Positions 28,865-38,266 of a stretch of DNA of 64,000 bases are shown in pieces. The stretch spans positions 155,734-219,733 of the forward strand of contig RHGE01000001.1 of the NCBI GenBank assembly GCA_004296775.1, in the 5' to 3' direction. The first letter of the stretch is position 1. Each line of letters begins with the position of its first letter. Below the pieces are notes generated by a model. That model was not told the DNA's origin and did not search any database. It was given only the letters and a program-made list of their open reading frames with translations. A program made the position numbers and the translations under genes. This DNA comes from Marinilabiliaceae bacterium JC017. Lineage in GTDB: Bacteria; Bacteroidota; Bacteroidia; Bacteroidales; Marinilabiliaceae.

Positions 28865-29626
28865 ATGCAGATCACTCTTATAGGTTCCGGCAATGTGGCC
28901 ACTCATTTAGGAAAAGCACTGGCACAAGCCGGCCACACCATTGTTCAAATCTTTAGTCACCACGTAGAAAATGCCATTACCCTGAGCCACGCCATTGGCG
29001 GACAACCCATTGCTGCCTTAGAGGAGATAACCATTGGGGCTGAAATGTATATAATTGCTGTTAAGGATGACAAATTGAAAGAAGTAGTTGACCGATTACC
29101 TCTATTAACAGGTATTGTTGTCCATACTGCCGGTAGTGTACCACTGGAAACTCTTTCCCGCTTTGAGCAAAATGGCATCCTTTATCCATTTCAAACCTTC
29201 AGTAAGCAAAAAGAAGTGGACTTCACGTCCCTCCCTATTCTGATTGAAAGCAATACCCCGGCGGTTTTAACCTCCCTGGAAAATGTGGCAAAAACCATTT
29301 CCACGAATGTTTTACAGGCATCCACCAAGCAACGGATGCAACTACATTTAGCCGCTGTATTTGCCTGTAATTTTGTTAATCACATGTACCGCCTCTCTTC
29401 CGACATACTCACGCAGGCAAATCTGCCCTTCTCCCTGCTGCATCCATTGATCACTGAAACCACACAAAAAATTTTAAGTATCCCAGCCAGTGAAGCACAA
29501 ACAGGACCAGCCAGAAGAGGCGACGTTCAGGTTATACAAAAACATCTGGACTCCCTGCAACAAATACCGGATGTCCAGATGCTCTATAAATTATTGTCTG
29601 ATGATATTATGAAAAAATACCTATGA
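28865..29626 (+). CDS. Rossmann-fold and DUF2520 protein
   Basis: 253 residues from ATG 28865 (MQITLIGSGNVATHLGKALA); the 26-residue upstream extension lacks homology. The N-terminal NAD(P)-binding part has G8-S-G-N-V-A. The C-terminal DUF2520 part covers about 120-245 (LHLAAVFACNFVNHMYRLSS and AQTGPARRGDVQVIQKHLD, where G-P-x-x-R-x-D is typical). It resembles a two-domain ketopantoate/pyrroline-carboxylate-type reductase, substrate unknown. In Bacteroidales genomes I recall this family next to kdsC-ubiA-maf; here that set begins at 35962, with the RND operon between. Confidence 0.9.
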   Translation: MQITLIGSGNVATHLGKALAQAGHTIVQIFSHHVENAITLSHAIGGQPIAALEEITIGAEMYIIAVKDDKLKEVVDRLPLLTGIVVHTAGSVPLETLSRFEQNGILYPFQTFSKQKEVDFTSLPILIESNTPAVLTSLENVAKTISTNVLQASTKQRMQLHLAAVFACNFVNHMYRLSSDILTQANLPFSLLHPLITETTQKILSIPASEAQTGPARRGDVQVIQKHLDSLQQIPDVQMLYKLLSDDIMKKYL

Positions 29627-29637
29627 CTATTAAAATA

Positions 29638-29673
29638 GATCGTTCTCTTTTATATAAGAGAACGATGTTTTTT
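29638..29673 (+). terminator. Terminator after the DUF2520 gene
   Basis: ATCGTTCTCTT / AAGAGAACGAT with a 6-nt loop and a T-run. Confidence 0.85.
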
Positions 29674-29984
29674 CATAAGTACCCTGAAAAAAAGCCTCTT
29701 CAAGGGATGTTACTTAATGCCGATAGTTGTTCGAGATTGACATTGGTATGTGCGGTCTATTTCAATCTGTTTCCATGTATTTCTATTTATTTCCCCCCTC
29801 TAACTTCTGACCTCTAACCTCTCTATTTTCCATCCAATTTAGACAACATGTTGATAATAGTTGCGGCCTAAGCCCTTAGACTTTTTTACATCAATCTCAT
29901 TTTTTGATCCTTAATAGTTATAACGATCAAAGAAGCACGAACTGTTTTTCAGTTAATTACAAAATACAATTCTTTTATGGTTCA
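29674..29984. repeat. Intergenic stretch with interspersed repeats
   Basis: 29745-29870 is an inverted, diverged copy of 7450-7560 (shared CCATCCAATTT and CAACATGTTG). 29870-29965 resembles the tail half of the AT-rich repeat (CTGTTTTTCAGTTAATTAC). 29690-29710 contains an inverted GCCTCTTCAAGGGATGTT block seen at 6594. No gene. Confidence 0.5.
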
Positions 29985-31376
29985 TTATTGGACTGGCTGA
30001 TCTCCCTGCCAGCCTCCTCCTAAGGATTTATAAAGCGCCACCATGGACAACATCTCATCACGTATGGCATTGTTATGTCCAATCTCCGCATCCAATAAAC
30101 CTCGTTGAGCATCCAACACATCCAGATACCCAATTACACCATTCATATATTGCAACTCAGCTAATTTGAGGTAAGACCGCGCGGCATGCTCCAGGTTACC
30201 ACGAGATTCCCGTACCTCTTTGGCTTTCCTGAAAGTCATTAAGGAATTATTCACCTCCTTAAAAGCAGTCAGTACCACCTTTTGATAGGCATAGGTTTCC
30301 TGTTCATAAACCGCTTTAGCCGCTGCATGTTTGGCTCTCAGTTTCCCGGCAGAAAAAATAGGCGCTAACAAATCACCTGCCACAAACCAATAAGGCGATT
30401 TTATAAGGTCACTTAACTCTTCGCTATCCCGGCCAAACTTTGCGGTCAATGTAATCTTCGGAAACATATCCGTTTTTGCAACGCCAACCAACGCATTAGC
30501 CGTGGCCAGTTTTTGTTCGGCCTGTCTGATATCCGGACGACGCTCTATCAACTCGGAAGGCAATCCGGCCGGCAAATAATCTGGGATATTTTGATTAATT
30601 AAACTATTCCCGGTGGTTATTTGATGGGGGTACTCCCCCAATAAAATGGCCAGCTGATTCTCTTTTAACCGGATATTTCTCTCTGCCGAAGGAATCAAAG
30701 TCATGGTACGCGCCAATTCCACCTCTGATTGCTGAAGGGAAGTCTCAGAAGTTAAACCTCCCTCAAAACGCAACCTGGCAATCCGTACTCCTTCCTTCCT
30801 GGCATCCAGGGTTTGATTTAATATCCGCATCTCATTCTCTAAAGCCACCAATTCAAAATAAGTAAAAGCCACTTCAGAGATGATAGCCATTTTTAAGGAC
30901 CGTTGCGCTTCATAACTCGAAAAATACTCGGCTATTGCCGCTTCACGCCCCCATCGAATATTTCCCCACAAATCCAATTCCCAGGATAACATGGCCCTGG
31001 CTTCATAAGATTTCGTCAGCTCCTTGGAATCACCATCCACCTCTTGTTCCCCTTCACTATACAATTTGGCTCCCAACGCCGGAAAAAGATCAGCCGTGCT
31101 AATCCTTTTTTTCGCCAGGTTTTCTTTCAAACGAGCTGCAGCAATGAGCATGTCCTTATTATTTTCCAATGCCCGGGAAATAAGGTTTTGCAAAACGGTA
31201 TCCGTATAGAGTTCCCACCAATTCAAATCATCAATGGTAGATGAATCCACACTCTGTTCTTCCAGTTTTGCAGGTAAATCAAGATCCGGCCGTTGATATT
31301 TCCGTCCCACTTTGCAGGACGGCATCACTATTATGGCAATAAATACAGTAAAAAATATATACCTGATCATCTTCAT
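29985..31376 (-). CDS. RND efflux outer-membrane factor (NodT/OprM type)
   Basis: 463 residues. Lipoprotein signal ending in IVMPSCKVG with Cys21; then GRKYQRPDLDLP, the typical OMF start. Two outer-membrane-efflux repeats (about 60-240 and 255-450) form the TolC-like barrel and helical tunnel, with ELVALENEMRILNQTLDARKE-like coiled helices and YLPAGLPSELIERRPDIRQ, the hallmark of NodT/OprM proteins. It is the last gene of the three-gene pump operon, its start overlapping the pump stop by 4 bp (ATGA). No regulator lies next to the operon in the window. Confidence 0.95.
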   Translation of the reverse strand: MKMIRYIFFTVFIAIIVMPSCKVGRKYQRPDLDLPAKLEEQSVDSSTIDDLNWWELYTDTVLQNLISRALENNKDMLIAAARLKENLAKKRISTADLFPALGAKLYSEGEQEVDGDSKELTKSYEARAMLSWELDLWGNIRWGREAAIAEYFSSYEAQRSLKMAIISEVAFTYFELVALENEMRILNQTLDARKEGVRIARLRFEGGLTSETSLQQSEVELARTMTLIPSAERNIRLKENQLAILLGEYPHQITTGNSLINQNIPDYLPAGLPSELIERRPDIRQAEQKLATANALVGVAKTDMFPKITLTAKFGRDSEELSDLIKSPYWFVAGDLLAPIFSAGKLRAKHAAAKAVYEQETYAYQKVVLTAFKEVNNSLMTFRKAKEVRESRGNLEHAARSYLKLAELQYMNGVIGYLDVLDAQRGLLDAEIGHNNAIRDEMLSMVALYKSLGGGWQGDQPVQ

Positions 31377-34300
31377 GAGTTAAGCTCCTTTTTAGTCTTA
31401 GCAAACCGCTGTTTAAATTTATAAATCACCACAAAGAAGAATGGCACCAAAACAATTCCCACCGTGATGGCAAACAACATTCCGAAAAACACCCCGGTAC
31501 CAATAGAATGACGACTGGCAGATCCCGGCCCCGAAGCCATTACCAAAGGCACCATTCCTAAAACAAAGGCTAGCGATGTCATTACAATAGGGCGAAACCG
31601 GAGTTTAGCCGCCTGAATAGCTGACTCCACCACATCCCGGCCAGCATCAACTTCCACTTTAGCAAATTCAACAATCAGGATGGCATTTTTAGCTGCCAAG
31701 CCCATCAACGTCACCAAACCAATCTGGAAATACACATCATTATCCAGTCCCGTAATCCATATCCCCAAGAAGGCACCCAAAGCAGCTACCGGTAACGAAA
31801 GCAACACAGCTATAGGCACAAACCAACTCTCGTACTGCGCCGCAAGGAAAAGGAAAACAAATAACAGCACCAAGGCCATAATAAAACCTGTTTGCCCACC
31901 AGCCTGCTTTTCCTGGTAGGATAAGCCACTCCATGAAACACCAATATTATCAGGTAGTTTTTCCCGGGCAATTTCTTCAATGGCTTCCATCGCCTCACCA
32001 GAGCTATATCCCCTGGCCGCCGATCCTCGAATCACCGCCGAGGTAAACATATTGAATCGCTTCAAATTACCAGGACCGGTGGAAAAATCAGCCGTCCCCA
32101 AAGCATTTAATGGCACCATAACATCATTGGCTCCCCGCAAATAAAACAAACTAAGATTATCGGGATGTGCCCTGAACGGCGCTTCGGCCTGAATATATAC
32201 CTTATAAATACGGTTGAACATGTTAAAGTCATTCACATACACCGATCCCAGATAGGCTTTCATGGTTGAAAAGATATCTGAAAGCGGAATGCCCAGAAAC
32301 TTTGCACGGTCACGGTTTACATCAAAATAAAGTTGCGGAATTTCAGCCTGTAATGCTGATGAAATACCTGCCAACTCTTCCCGTTCAGAGGCATAATGCA
32401 AAAACGTATCGGTCGCACTCACCAGGTTATCCAGCGTGGCCCCTGATTTTGCCTGTATCTGTAATTCGAATCCACCCGATTCTCCCAACCCTGGAATAAC
32501 CGGAGGCTTGTTGAAATAAAATTTAGCTTCCGGATAGTAGTAAAACTCTTTGCGGGCGGCTGCAATCACCTCTTCCAATGATTGTCCATCCTCTTCCCGC
32601 TCGGACCATTCCTTTAATATAACCGTGAGTTCAGCACGGGCCTGACTGGACCCAACCCGCGGACTTGATCCGGTAACATTTTGCACATATTCCACAGCCG
32701 GATGCTGCTTAAAAAACTCCACCGCTTTTTCCGTCACTTCAGCAGTTCTATCCAAGGTAGCTCCTTCCGGTAACTCTATTTCCATCTTGAAATACCCCTG
32801 ATCTTCTTCAGGAATAAAACTGGATGGCACTACCCTGGAGAGCATAAAAATAAAGATCAAAATCATGCCAAATCCGGCAAACATACGTTTTGGATTCTTG
32901 ATTACTTTCTGCAACAAACCCACATATTTGTTATTCCCAATATTCAACCAGTCATTTATTTTTCTGAAAACAATAGATTGTTTTGGGCCTTCGGGTCGAA
33001 GTATGATAGCGCACATGGCCGGACTTAACGTCAAGGCTACAACAGTAGAAATCAACACTGACACAACGATGGTCACCGAGAATTGACGATAAAGCTGGCC
33101 GGTTATACCTGCCAAAAAGCTCACCGGGACAAACACCGCTGCCAACACCATAGAAGTGGCTAAAAGCGCACCCGCCAGTTCTTTCATGGCCTTATGCGTT
33201 GCAACCCTGGCATTGACATTCTCTTCGGCCATGATCCGTTCCACATTTTCCACCACTACAATCGCATCATCCACCACAATACCAATGGCCAAAATCAATC
33301 CCAGCAACGTCAACATATTAAGAGAAAATCCCAAGGCCAACATTACACCAAAAGTACCGACCAAAGAAATTGGTACTGCCAAAACAGGTATCACCGTGGC
33401 CCGCCAGTTCTGCAGAGAAAGAAACACCACCAGCACCACCAACAATAAAGCTTCAAACAAGGTGTAATACACTTCTTTTATTGAAGCAGAGATATAATCC
33501 GTCATATCAAAAGAGATCAGGTAATCCAGTCCTTCCGGAAAATTTTGGCTAATCTCTTTCAATTCTGAACGAATATTATCAGCCACCTCCAGGGCATTGG
33601 CTCCGGGAAGTGTATAGATGGCCAAAACGGCAGCATTTTTATTATTCAATCCACTTTCAGAGGAATAAGATGACGCTTCCAATGAGACTCTGGCCACATC
33701 ACGCATACGAATGATAGAACCATCGGGGTTAGCCCTGACTACAATTTCCTCAAATTCAGAAACGGTCTCCAAACGTCCCTGGGTAGAAATAGGCACCGTC
33801 ACATCCAGATTATCGATAGGCTGTAAACCCAGTTCACCGGCTGCTGATTCCCGGTTTTGATCCTTCAGGGCATCCTGCAAGTCCTTCACCGTAATACCAT
33901 AACTGGCCAGCTTGTCAGGCATAACCCAAATACGCATCCCATAATAACGACTACCTACATTTGAAACACGACCAACCCCATTAATACGCCTCAATACATC
34001 CAACACATTAATGGTGGCAAAGTTACTCAGGTAAATTTCATCGAATTTAGGATCATCCGAAACCAAACAAATAGTCATCAACTGGCTGGGTGATCGTTTT
34101 TCTACTGACAGACCGTTTTGTACCACCTCGGCAGGCAACCGTGATTCAGCCAGTTTCACCCGATTCTGAATTTCCACTGCTGCCATTTCAGGATCAGTTG
34201 ATACATCAAAGGTCACACTAATACTCAAACTCCCTGAGTTGGAACTACTGGATTCCATATAGATCATTCCCGGCGTTCCGTTAAGCTCTTGTTCAATGGG

Positions 34301-34492
34301 AGTGGCCACCGCCTGAGAAACGGTTACCGCATTGGCTCCAGGATAAGAAGTTGAAATTTTAACCACAGGAGGAGTGATATCGGGATATTGATCAACCGGA
34401 AGCATAACCAAACCAATAATCCCCACCAACACAATAAGAATAGAAAGGACCGAAGAAAACACCGGTCGCTCAATAAAGAAACCTGGTTTCAT
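31373..34492 (-). CDS. RND efflux inner-membrane pump (HAE1/AcrB type)
   Basis: 1039 residues, normal for AcrB-type proton-driven pumps. It starts MKPGFFIERPVFSSVLSILI, followed by PVDQYPDITPPVVKISTSYP. The proton-relay motif GIVVDDAIVVVENVERIM in TM4 contains two adjacent Asp. FIPEEDQGYF and the repeated second half with GLAAKNAILIVEFAK are present. Twelve membrane helices and two large periplasmic loops are expected. It functions as a homotrimer with the adaptor and outer-membrane factor encoded in the same operon. Likely exports hydrophobic drugs or solvents. Complete. Confidence 0.97.
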   Translation of the reverse strand: MKPGFFIERPVFSSVLSILIVLVGIIGLVMLPVDQYPDITPPVVKISTSYPGANAVTVSQAVATPIEQELNGTPGMIYMESSSSNSGSLSISVTFDVSTDPEMAAVEIQNRVKLAESRLPAEVVQNGLSVEKRSPSQLMTICLVSDDPKFDEIYLSNFATINVLDVLRRINGVGRVSNVGSRYYGMRIWVMPDKLASYGITVKDLQDALKDQNRESAAGELGLQPIDNLDVTVPISTQGRLETVSEFEEIVVRANPDGSIIRMRDVARVSLEASSYSSESGLNNKNAAVLAIYTLPGANALEVADNIRSELKEISQNFPEGLDYLISFDMTDYISASIKEVYYTLFEALLLVVLVVFLSLQNWRATVIPVLAVPISLVGTFGVMLALGFSLNMLTLLGLILAIGIVVDDAIVVVENVERIMAEENVNARVATHKAMKELAGALLATSMVLAAVFVPVSFLAGITGQLYRQFSVTIVVSVLISTVVALTLSPAMCAIILRPEGPKQSIVFRKINDWLNIGNNKYVGLLQKVIKNPKRMFAGFGMILIFIFMLSRVVPSSFIPEEDQGYFKMEIELPEGATLDRTAEVTEKAVEFFKQHPAVEYVQNVTGSSPRVGSSQARAELTVILKEWSEREEDGQSLEEVIAAARKEFYYYPEAKFYFNKPPVIPGLGESGGFELQIQAKSGATLDNLVSATDTFLHYASEREELAGISSALQAEIPQLYFDVNRDRAKFLGIPLSDIFSTMKAYLGSVYVNDFNMFNRIYKVYIQAEAPFRAHPDNLSLFYLRGANDVMVPLNALGTADFSTGPGNLKRFNMFTSAVIRGSAARGYSSGEAMEAIEEIAREKLPDNIGVSWSGLSYQEKQAGGQTGFIMALVLLFVFLFLAAQYESWFVPIAVLLSLPVAALGAFLGIWITGLDNDVYFQIGLVTLMGLAAKNAILIVEFAKVEVDAGRDVVESAIQAAKLRFRPIVMTSLAFVLGMVPLVMASGPGSASRHSIGTGVFFGMLFAITVGIVLVPFFFVVIYKFKQRFAKTKKELNS

Positions 34493-35688
34493 AAACGTCC
34501 CTCCTCTTTTAATTGAACCAATTTGGATTCATCACCTTTTTGTACCGGCAACACCTTCATACCAGGCATTAACTTATGTTGTCCTTCAATAACAATGGAT
34601 TCATTGGGCCCTAATCCCCGTTCAATCACCATGGCATTTTCAAGTTCAGGCCCGGTTTGAACAAAACGCTTTTCAGCCACACTGTCGCGCCGCATCACAT
34701 ATATAAAGGCACCGCCCTTTTCAATAATGATGGATTTTCGAGGCACAACGATAGCGTTTTCAAGCACATCAAGTAATAACTTCACCTGAGTAAACTGACC
34801 AGGCAACAATCTTTGATCCGGATTGGATAATTCCGCCCTAACGCCAAATGTTCCGGTTTTAGGATCTACTTTAGGATCTGCAAAGTCAACATCGCCTTTA
34901 ACCGGATACACACTATTATCTGCCAGTGTAACCGAAACAGTAGGTTGCCATGACCGTGTTGAATCTGTCTCTCCAAACCTAACATCCCGCTTCTGACTAC
35001 GCAGGTAATCCAGCGCTGTCATTTTAAAATCAACCAATACCGTATCACTCTGCACAACGGTAGATAATAATGATGAATTGCTTGTTCCAACCAGGGTACC
35101 TACATCAACGTAACGTTCGCCAATATAACCTGAAATAGGAGCTTTAACACGCGTATAACTTAAGTCCAGCTGCGCCTGAGCTAAGTCAGCTTTACTCATA
35201 GCCACATTGGCATCTGCGCTCTCCAGAGCAGCCTGAGCATTATCTAAGTCAAGCTGACTGGCTGCATTCTGTTCATAAAGAGGTTTAAGCCTTTTCACAT
35301 CCCGGCGAGCCTTAGCCGCGGCTGCTTCATCCTTCTTCAACTGGGCCTTGGCCTTATCAACCTTTGCCTTATAAAGAGCCGGATCAATGATAAACAAGGG
35401 ATCATCCTGATTAACTTTTTTCCCCTCTTCAAACAACATCCTCTCCAGGTAACCTTCTACGCGAGCTCTCACTTCCACATGACGGAAAGCCCTGATCCGC
35501 CCCACATATTCACCAAATAGTTCCACATCATCTTTACCTGGAATGTCAATAATAACAATTGGACGATCAATCACCGCCTTTTTTTTGCAACCAGCATAAA
35601 ACAGCGAAGTAATAACCAGCAGTATTAAAGAAAAACGATTTAATACCTGTTTTAATTTCCGGGTTAAACGAAAGTTTAAAAAATCCAT
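34489..35688 (-). CDS. RND efflux periplasmic adaptor (MFP)
   Basis: 399 residues, with a hydrophobic N-terminal segment containing SLFYAGCKKKA, consistent with lipoprotein anchoring at Cys34. The biotinyl-lipoyl halves flank a helical hairpin: VRARVEGYLERMLFEEGKKV, then LSYTRVKAPISGYIGERYVD. Beta-barrel and membrane-proximal domains follow (LPGQFTQVKLLLDVLENAI, VVPRKSIIIEKG). It bridges the pump and the outer-membrane factor. First gene of the operon; its stop overlaps the pump start by 4 bp, so the three are translationally coupled. Confidence 0.96.
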   Translation of the reverse strand: MDFLNFRLTRKLKQVLNRFSLILLVITSLFYAGCKKKAVIDRPIVIIDIPGKDDVELFGEYVGRIRAFRHVEVRARVEGYLERMLFEEGKKVNQDDPLFIIDPALYKAKVDKAKAQLKKDEAAAAKARRDVKRLKPLYEQNAASQLDLDNAQAALESADANVAMSKADLAQAQLDLSYTRVKAPISGYIGERYVDVGTLVGTSNSSLLSTVVQSDTVLVDFKMTALDYLRSQKRDVRFGETDSTRSWQPTVSVTLADNSVYPVKGDVDFADPKVDPKTGTFGVRAELSNPDQRLLPGQFTQVKLLLDVLENAIVVPRKSIIIEKGGAFIYVMRRDSVAEKRFVQTGPELENAMVIERGLGPNESIVIEGQHKLMPGMKVLPVQKGDESKLVQLKEEGRL

Positions 35689-35961
35689 ATTTAAAATTTT
35701 ATTGTTTAATCACTCAATCAACTATCAAATATAAAAGTCTTAAACACAATTAACCGTCATTGCATTGTGTTTTTTTAACATTCGACAAAAATAATTTATA
35801 TAGCCTAGTTATAAGATGACAAAACATCTTAAACCAGCCACTCTCAAAAATTAAATAAACCCCCAATAGCTTTTATTAATATCTCCCTCTTTACCCATCG
35901 AAATTGTTGTTACTCCATAAAAAAACTGACAAATCAATTATCTTCGCCAACAAAAAGCCCC

Positions 35962-36477
35962 ATGAGCAACTTCAAAGAAGATTTGATGAAAGTAAAGGCT
36001 TTTGCCTTTGATGTAGATGGTGTATTATCAGCACAGGTCATCCCCATGTACCCAAACGGTGAACCCATGCGTACAGCCAATATTAAAGATGGTTATGCTT
36101 TACAACTGGCTATCAACTCGGGATACCCCATTGCCATTATCAGTGGCGGAAATACTGAAGCCGTGAGAAACCGATGTAAAAACCTGGGATTATCCGACAT
36201 CTACCTGGGAGCTTCTGATAAGACTCTCTCCTTTAATAAATGGTTAACGAAACACAACCTGGCACCGGATAATATCTTATATATGGGCGATGACCTACCA
36301 GACTATCCGGTAATGAAACAGGTCGGCGTTCCTACTTGTCCCTCCGACGCTGTGGAAGAAATTAAATCCCTTTGCAAATACATTTCAGACCGAAAAGGTG
36401 GTGAAGGCTGTGTCCGTGATGTCATTGAACAGGTACTCCGCGTGCACGGAAACTGGGGAGTCAATTACAAATGGTAG
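35962..36477 (+). CDS. kdsC: KdsC-type HAD phosphatase
   Basis: 171 residues. HAD motif I FDVDGVLS with D17 and D19; motif II AIISGGN; KTLSFNKW and motif III MGDDLPDYPVM; typical of the cap-less KdsC/YrbI family of tetrameric 3-deoxy-D-manno-octulosonate 8-phosphate phosphatases needed for the LPS core sugar Kdo. The genome position before ubiA and maf is as I recall in Bacteroidales. Full length. The promoter must lie in the 270-bp gap to the divergent RND operon. Confidence 0.93.
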   Translation: MSNFKEDLMKVKAFAFDVDGVLSAQVIPMYPNGEPMRTANIKDGYALQLAINSGYPIAIISGGNTEAVRNRCKNLGLSDIYLGASDKTLSFNKWLTKHNLAPDNILYMGDDLPDYPVMKQVGVPTCPSDAVEEIKSLCKYISDRKGGEGCVRDVIEQVLRVHGNWGVNYKW

Positions 36478-36530
36478 TTTGTTTTTCTTAACAATAATCG
36501 ATATTTTCGAATCGCTCAAACACAAAACGA

Positions 36531-37475
36531 ATGACCTACTTACGACTTATACGCTACAAAAATCTCATCATCATTGCCCTGTTGCAGTTTCTATTGAGAT
36601 ATGGATTATTGCTACCCATATTAGCACACTATAATCTATCACCTGCCCTGTCGGAAGTTCGTTTTGTGCTTTTGGTCATTTCTACAGTTCTCCTGGCTGC
36701 TTCCGGATATGTGATAAACGACTATTTTGACATGCGCACTGACCGGATTAACCGACCAGGAAAAGTGATTGTCGGCAAACAGGTAAAACGGCGCATTGCC
36801 CTTTTACTCCATGTACTCTTGTCATTTACCGGTGTATTCATCGGACTTTTTCTTTCATACATCACTCGCAAAGAAAGCTACGCCTTGATGTATATTTTTA
36901 TTCCGATCCTGTTATGGTATTACTCAACTACCTTCAAAAAACAGATACTTATCGGAAACCTTATCATCTCATTACTCACAGCACTGGTACCTTATGTAGT
37001 AGTTTCCATCGAGTTTGCCATGTTATCACGCGTGCATGGCTCTCAAATTTTAAGTACCCAAGCCTGCTCCACCGCCTGGTTCTGGACGTCCGGCTTTGCT
37101 CTTTTTGCCTTTTCCAGTAACCTGACACGGGAAATAATCAAAGACATGGAGGACCTGGTAGGCGATAAAGCTGTCGGTTGCCGGACACTTCCCATTGAAA
37201 TCGGCTCCTCATTAACGAAAATACTTGTTGTTTTAATGCTTTCAGCTTCAGTCATTATCCTTTGGAGCATCTATTATTTCATTCCTGAAGTCAGAAACAT
37301 CCCCTACTCCAGTTGGTACTTTATAATATTAATAACCCTTCCCTATACAGGATTGATATTTCAACTCGCTTATGCCAAAAGCCCTAAAGCTTATCACCGG
37401 GCCAGTACCCTGAGTAAACTCATCATGCTTACCGGCATTTTATTTATTCCTTTAGCTGGTTTAGCTTTTAGCTGA
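36531..37475 (+). CDS. UbiA-family prenyltransferase (GGGP synthase-like)
   Basis: 314 residues with about eight membrane helices. The first Asp-rich motif is NDYFDMRTDRINRPGK; the second is EIIKDMEDLVGDKAVGCRTL. These place it with geranylgeranylglycerol-phosphate geranylgeranyltransferase-like UbiA enzymes often annotated in Bacteroidota, although the true acceptor is not known. It lies 53 bp after kdsC and 178 bp before maf, probably in one operon. Makes a prenylated lipid in the inner membrane. Confidence 0.9.
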   Translation: MTYLRLIRYKNLIIIALLQFLLRYGLLLPILAHYNLSPALSEVRFVLLVISTVLLAASGYVINDYFDMRTDRINRPGKVIVGKQVKRRIALLLHVLLSFTGVFIGLFLSYITRKESYALMYIFIPILLWYYSTTFKKQILIGNLIISLLTALVPYVVVSIEFAMLSRVHGSQILSTQACSTAWFWTSGFALFAFSSNLTREIIKDMEDLVGDKAVGCRTLPIEIGSSLTKILVVLMLSASVIILWSIYYFIPEVRNIPYSSWYFIILITLPYTGLIFQLAYAKSPKAYHRASTLSKLIMLTGILFIPLAGLAFS

Positions 37476-37652
37476 ACACCAGCACCAAAAATCCCTCAGT
37501 TATTACTCCTTCTTAAAGGCTTGTAATCTCTCGGAAAATAATAAATTTGCGCCTGTGAGAGAAATGAAACGAGCCTTGAGGAAGACTTCTCTCACACGAG
37601 GATGACAGAATATGGCGCGTTTCATGTGACCATAGAAAATAAATTTAATCAT

Positions 37653-38246
37653 ATGAAAACCCTGTTAAAAAATATTGAGCAGTATTCAATTGTTCTTGCG
37701 TCACAATCTCCCCGACGTCAGCAATTACTGAACGACTTAGGAATAGAATTTGAAGTACTGGTCAAACCCGAAATTGAGGAATCCTTCCCTGACAGCCTTC
37801 CCATGACCGAAATACCAATTTATCTGGCCAAACATAAAGCCACTGCCTATCAAGAAGAACTAACCCACGATAATATATTAGTAATTACAGCCGACACCAT
37901 TGTTTGCTGTGACAATAAGGTCTTAGGCAAACCAGCAGACTACAATCAGGCAATTGAGATGCTACAAAACCTATCAGGAAAAGCACATGAAGTAATAACC
38001 GGCGTGGCTATAACCACCCAACAGAAGCAACACACTTTTTATGCTTCCACAAAAGTTTTCTTCAAAGACCTGACACCCCAGGAAATCGAATACTATGTAA
38101 CTAATTACAAACCCTACGACAAAGCAGGTGCCTATGGTATCCAGGAATGGATAGGCCTTACCGCTATTGAAAAAATCGAAGGATCTTACTTCAACGTGAT
38201 GGGGCTACCGGTTCAAAAACTCTACACCGAATTGCTTAATTTTTAA
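37653..38246 (+). CDS. maf: Maf-family nucleotide pyrophosphatase
   Basis: 197 residues from ATG 37653 (MKTLLKNIEQYSIVLASQSP); the upstream extension from 37602 lacks homology. The Maf signature is ASQSPRRQQLLNDLG; the catalytic-base region is VITADTIVCCDNKVLGKP, and KAGAYGIQEWIG closes the active site. Maf proteins hydrolyse dTTP/UTP or modified nucleotides and restrain septation when overproduced. It is 20 bp upstream of the S46 peptidase gene, suggesting co-transcription. Confidence 0.95.
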   Translation: MKTLLKNIEQYSIVLASQSPRRQQLLNDLGIEFEVLVKPEIEESFPDSLPMTEIPIYLAKHKATAYQEELTHDNILVITADTIVCCDNKVLGKPADYNQAIEMLQNLSGKAHEVITGVAITTQQKQHTFYASTKVFFKDLTPQEIEYYVTNYKPYDKAGAYGIQEWIGLTAIEKIEGSYFNVMGLPVQKLYTELLNF

Positions 38247-38266
38247 TTCAATCATAAATCAACAAC

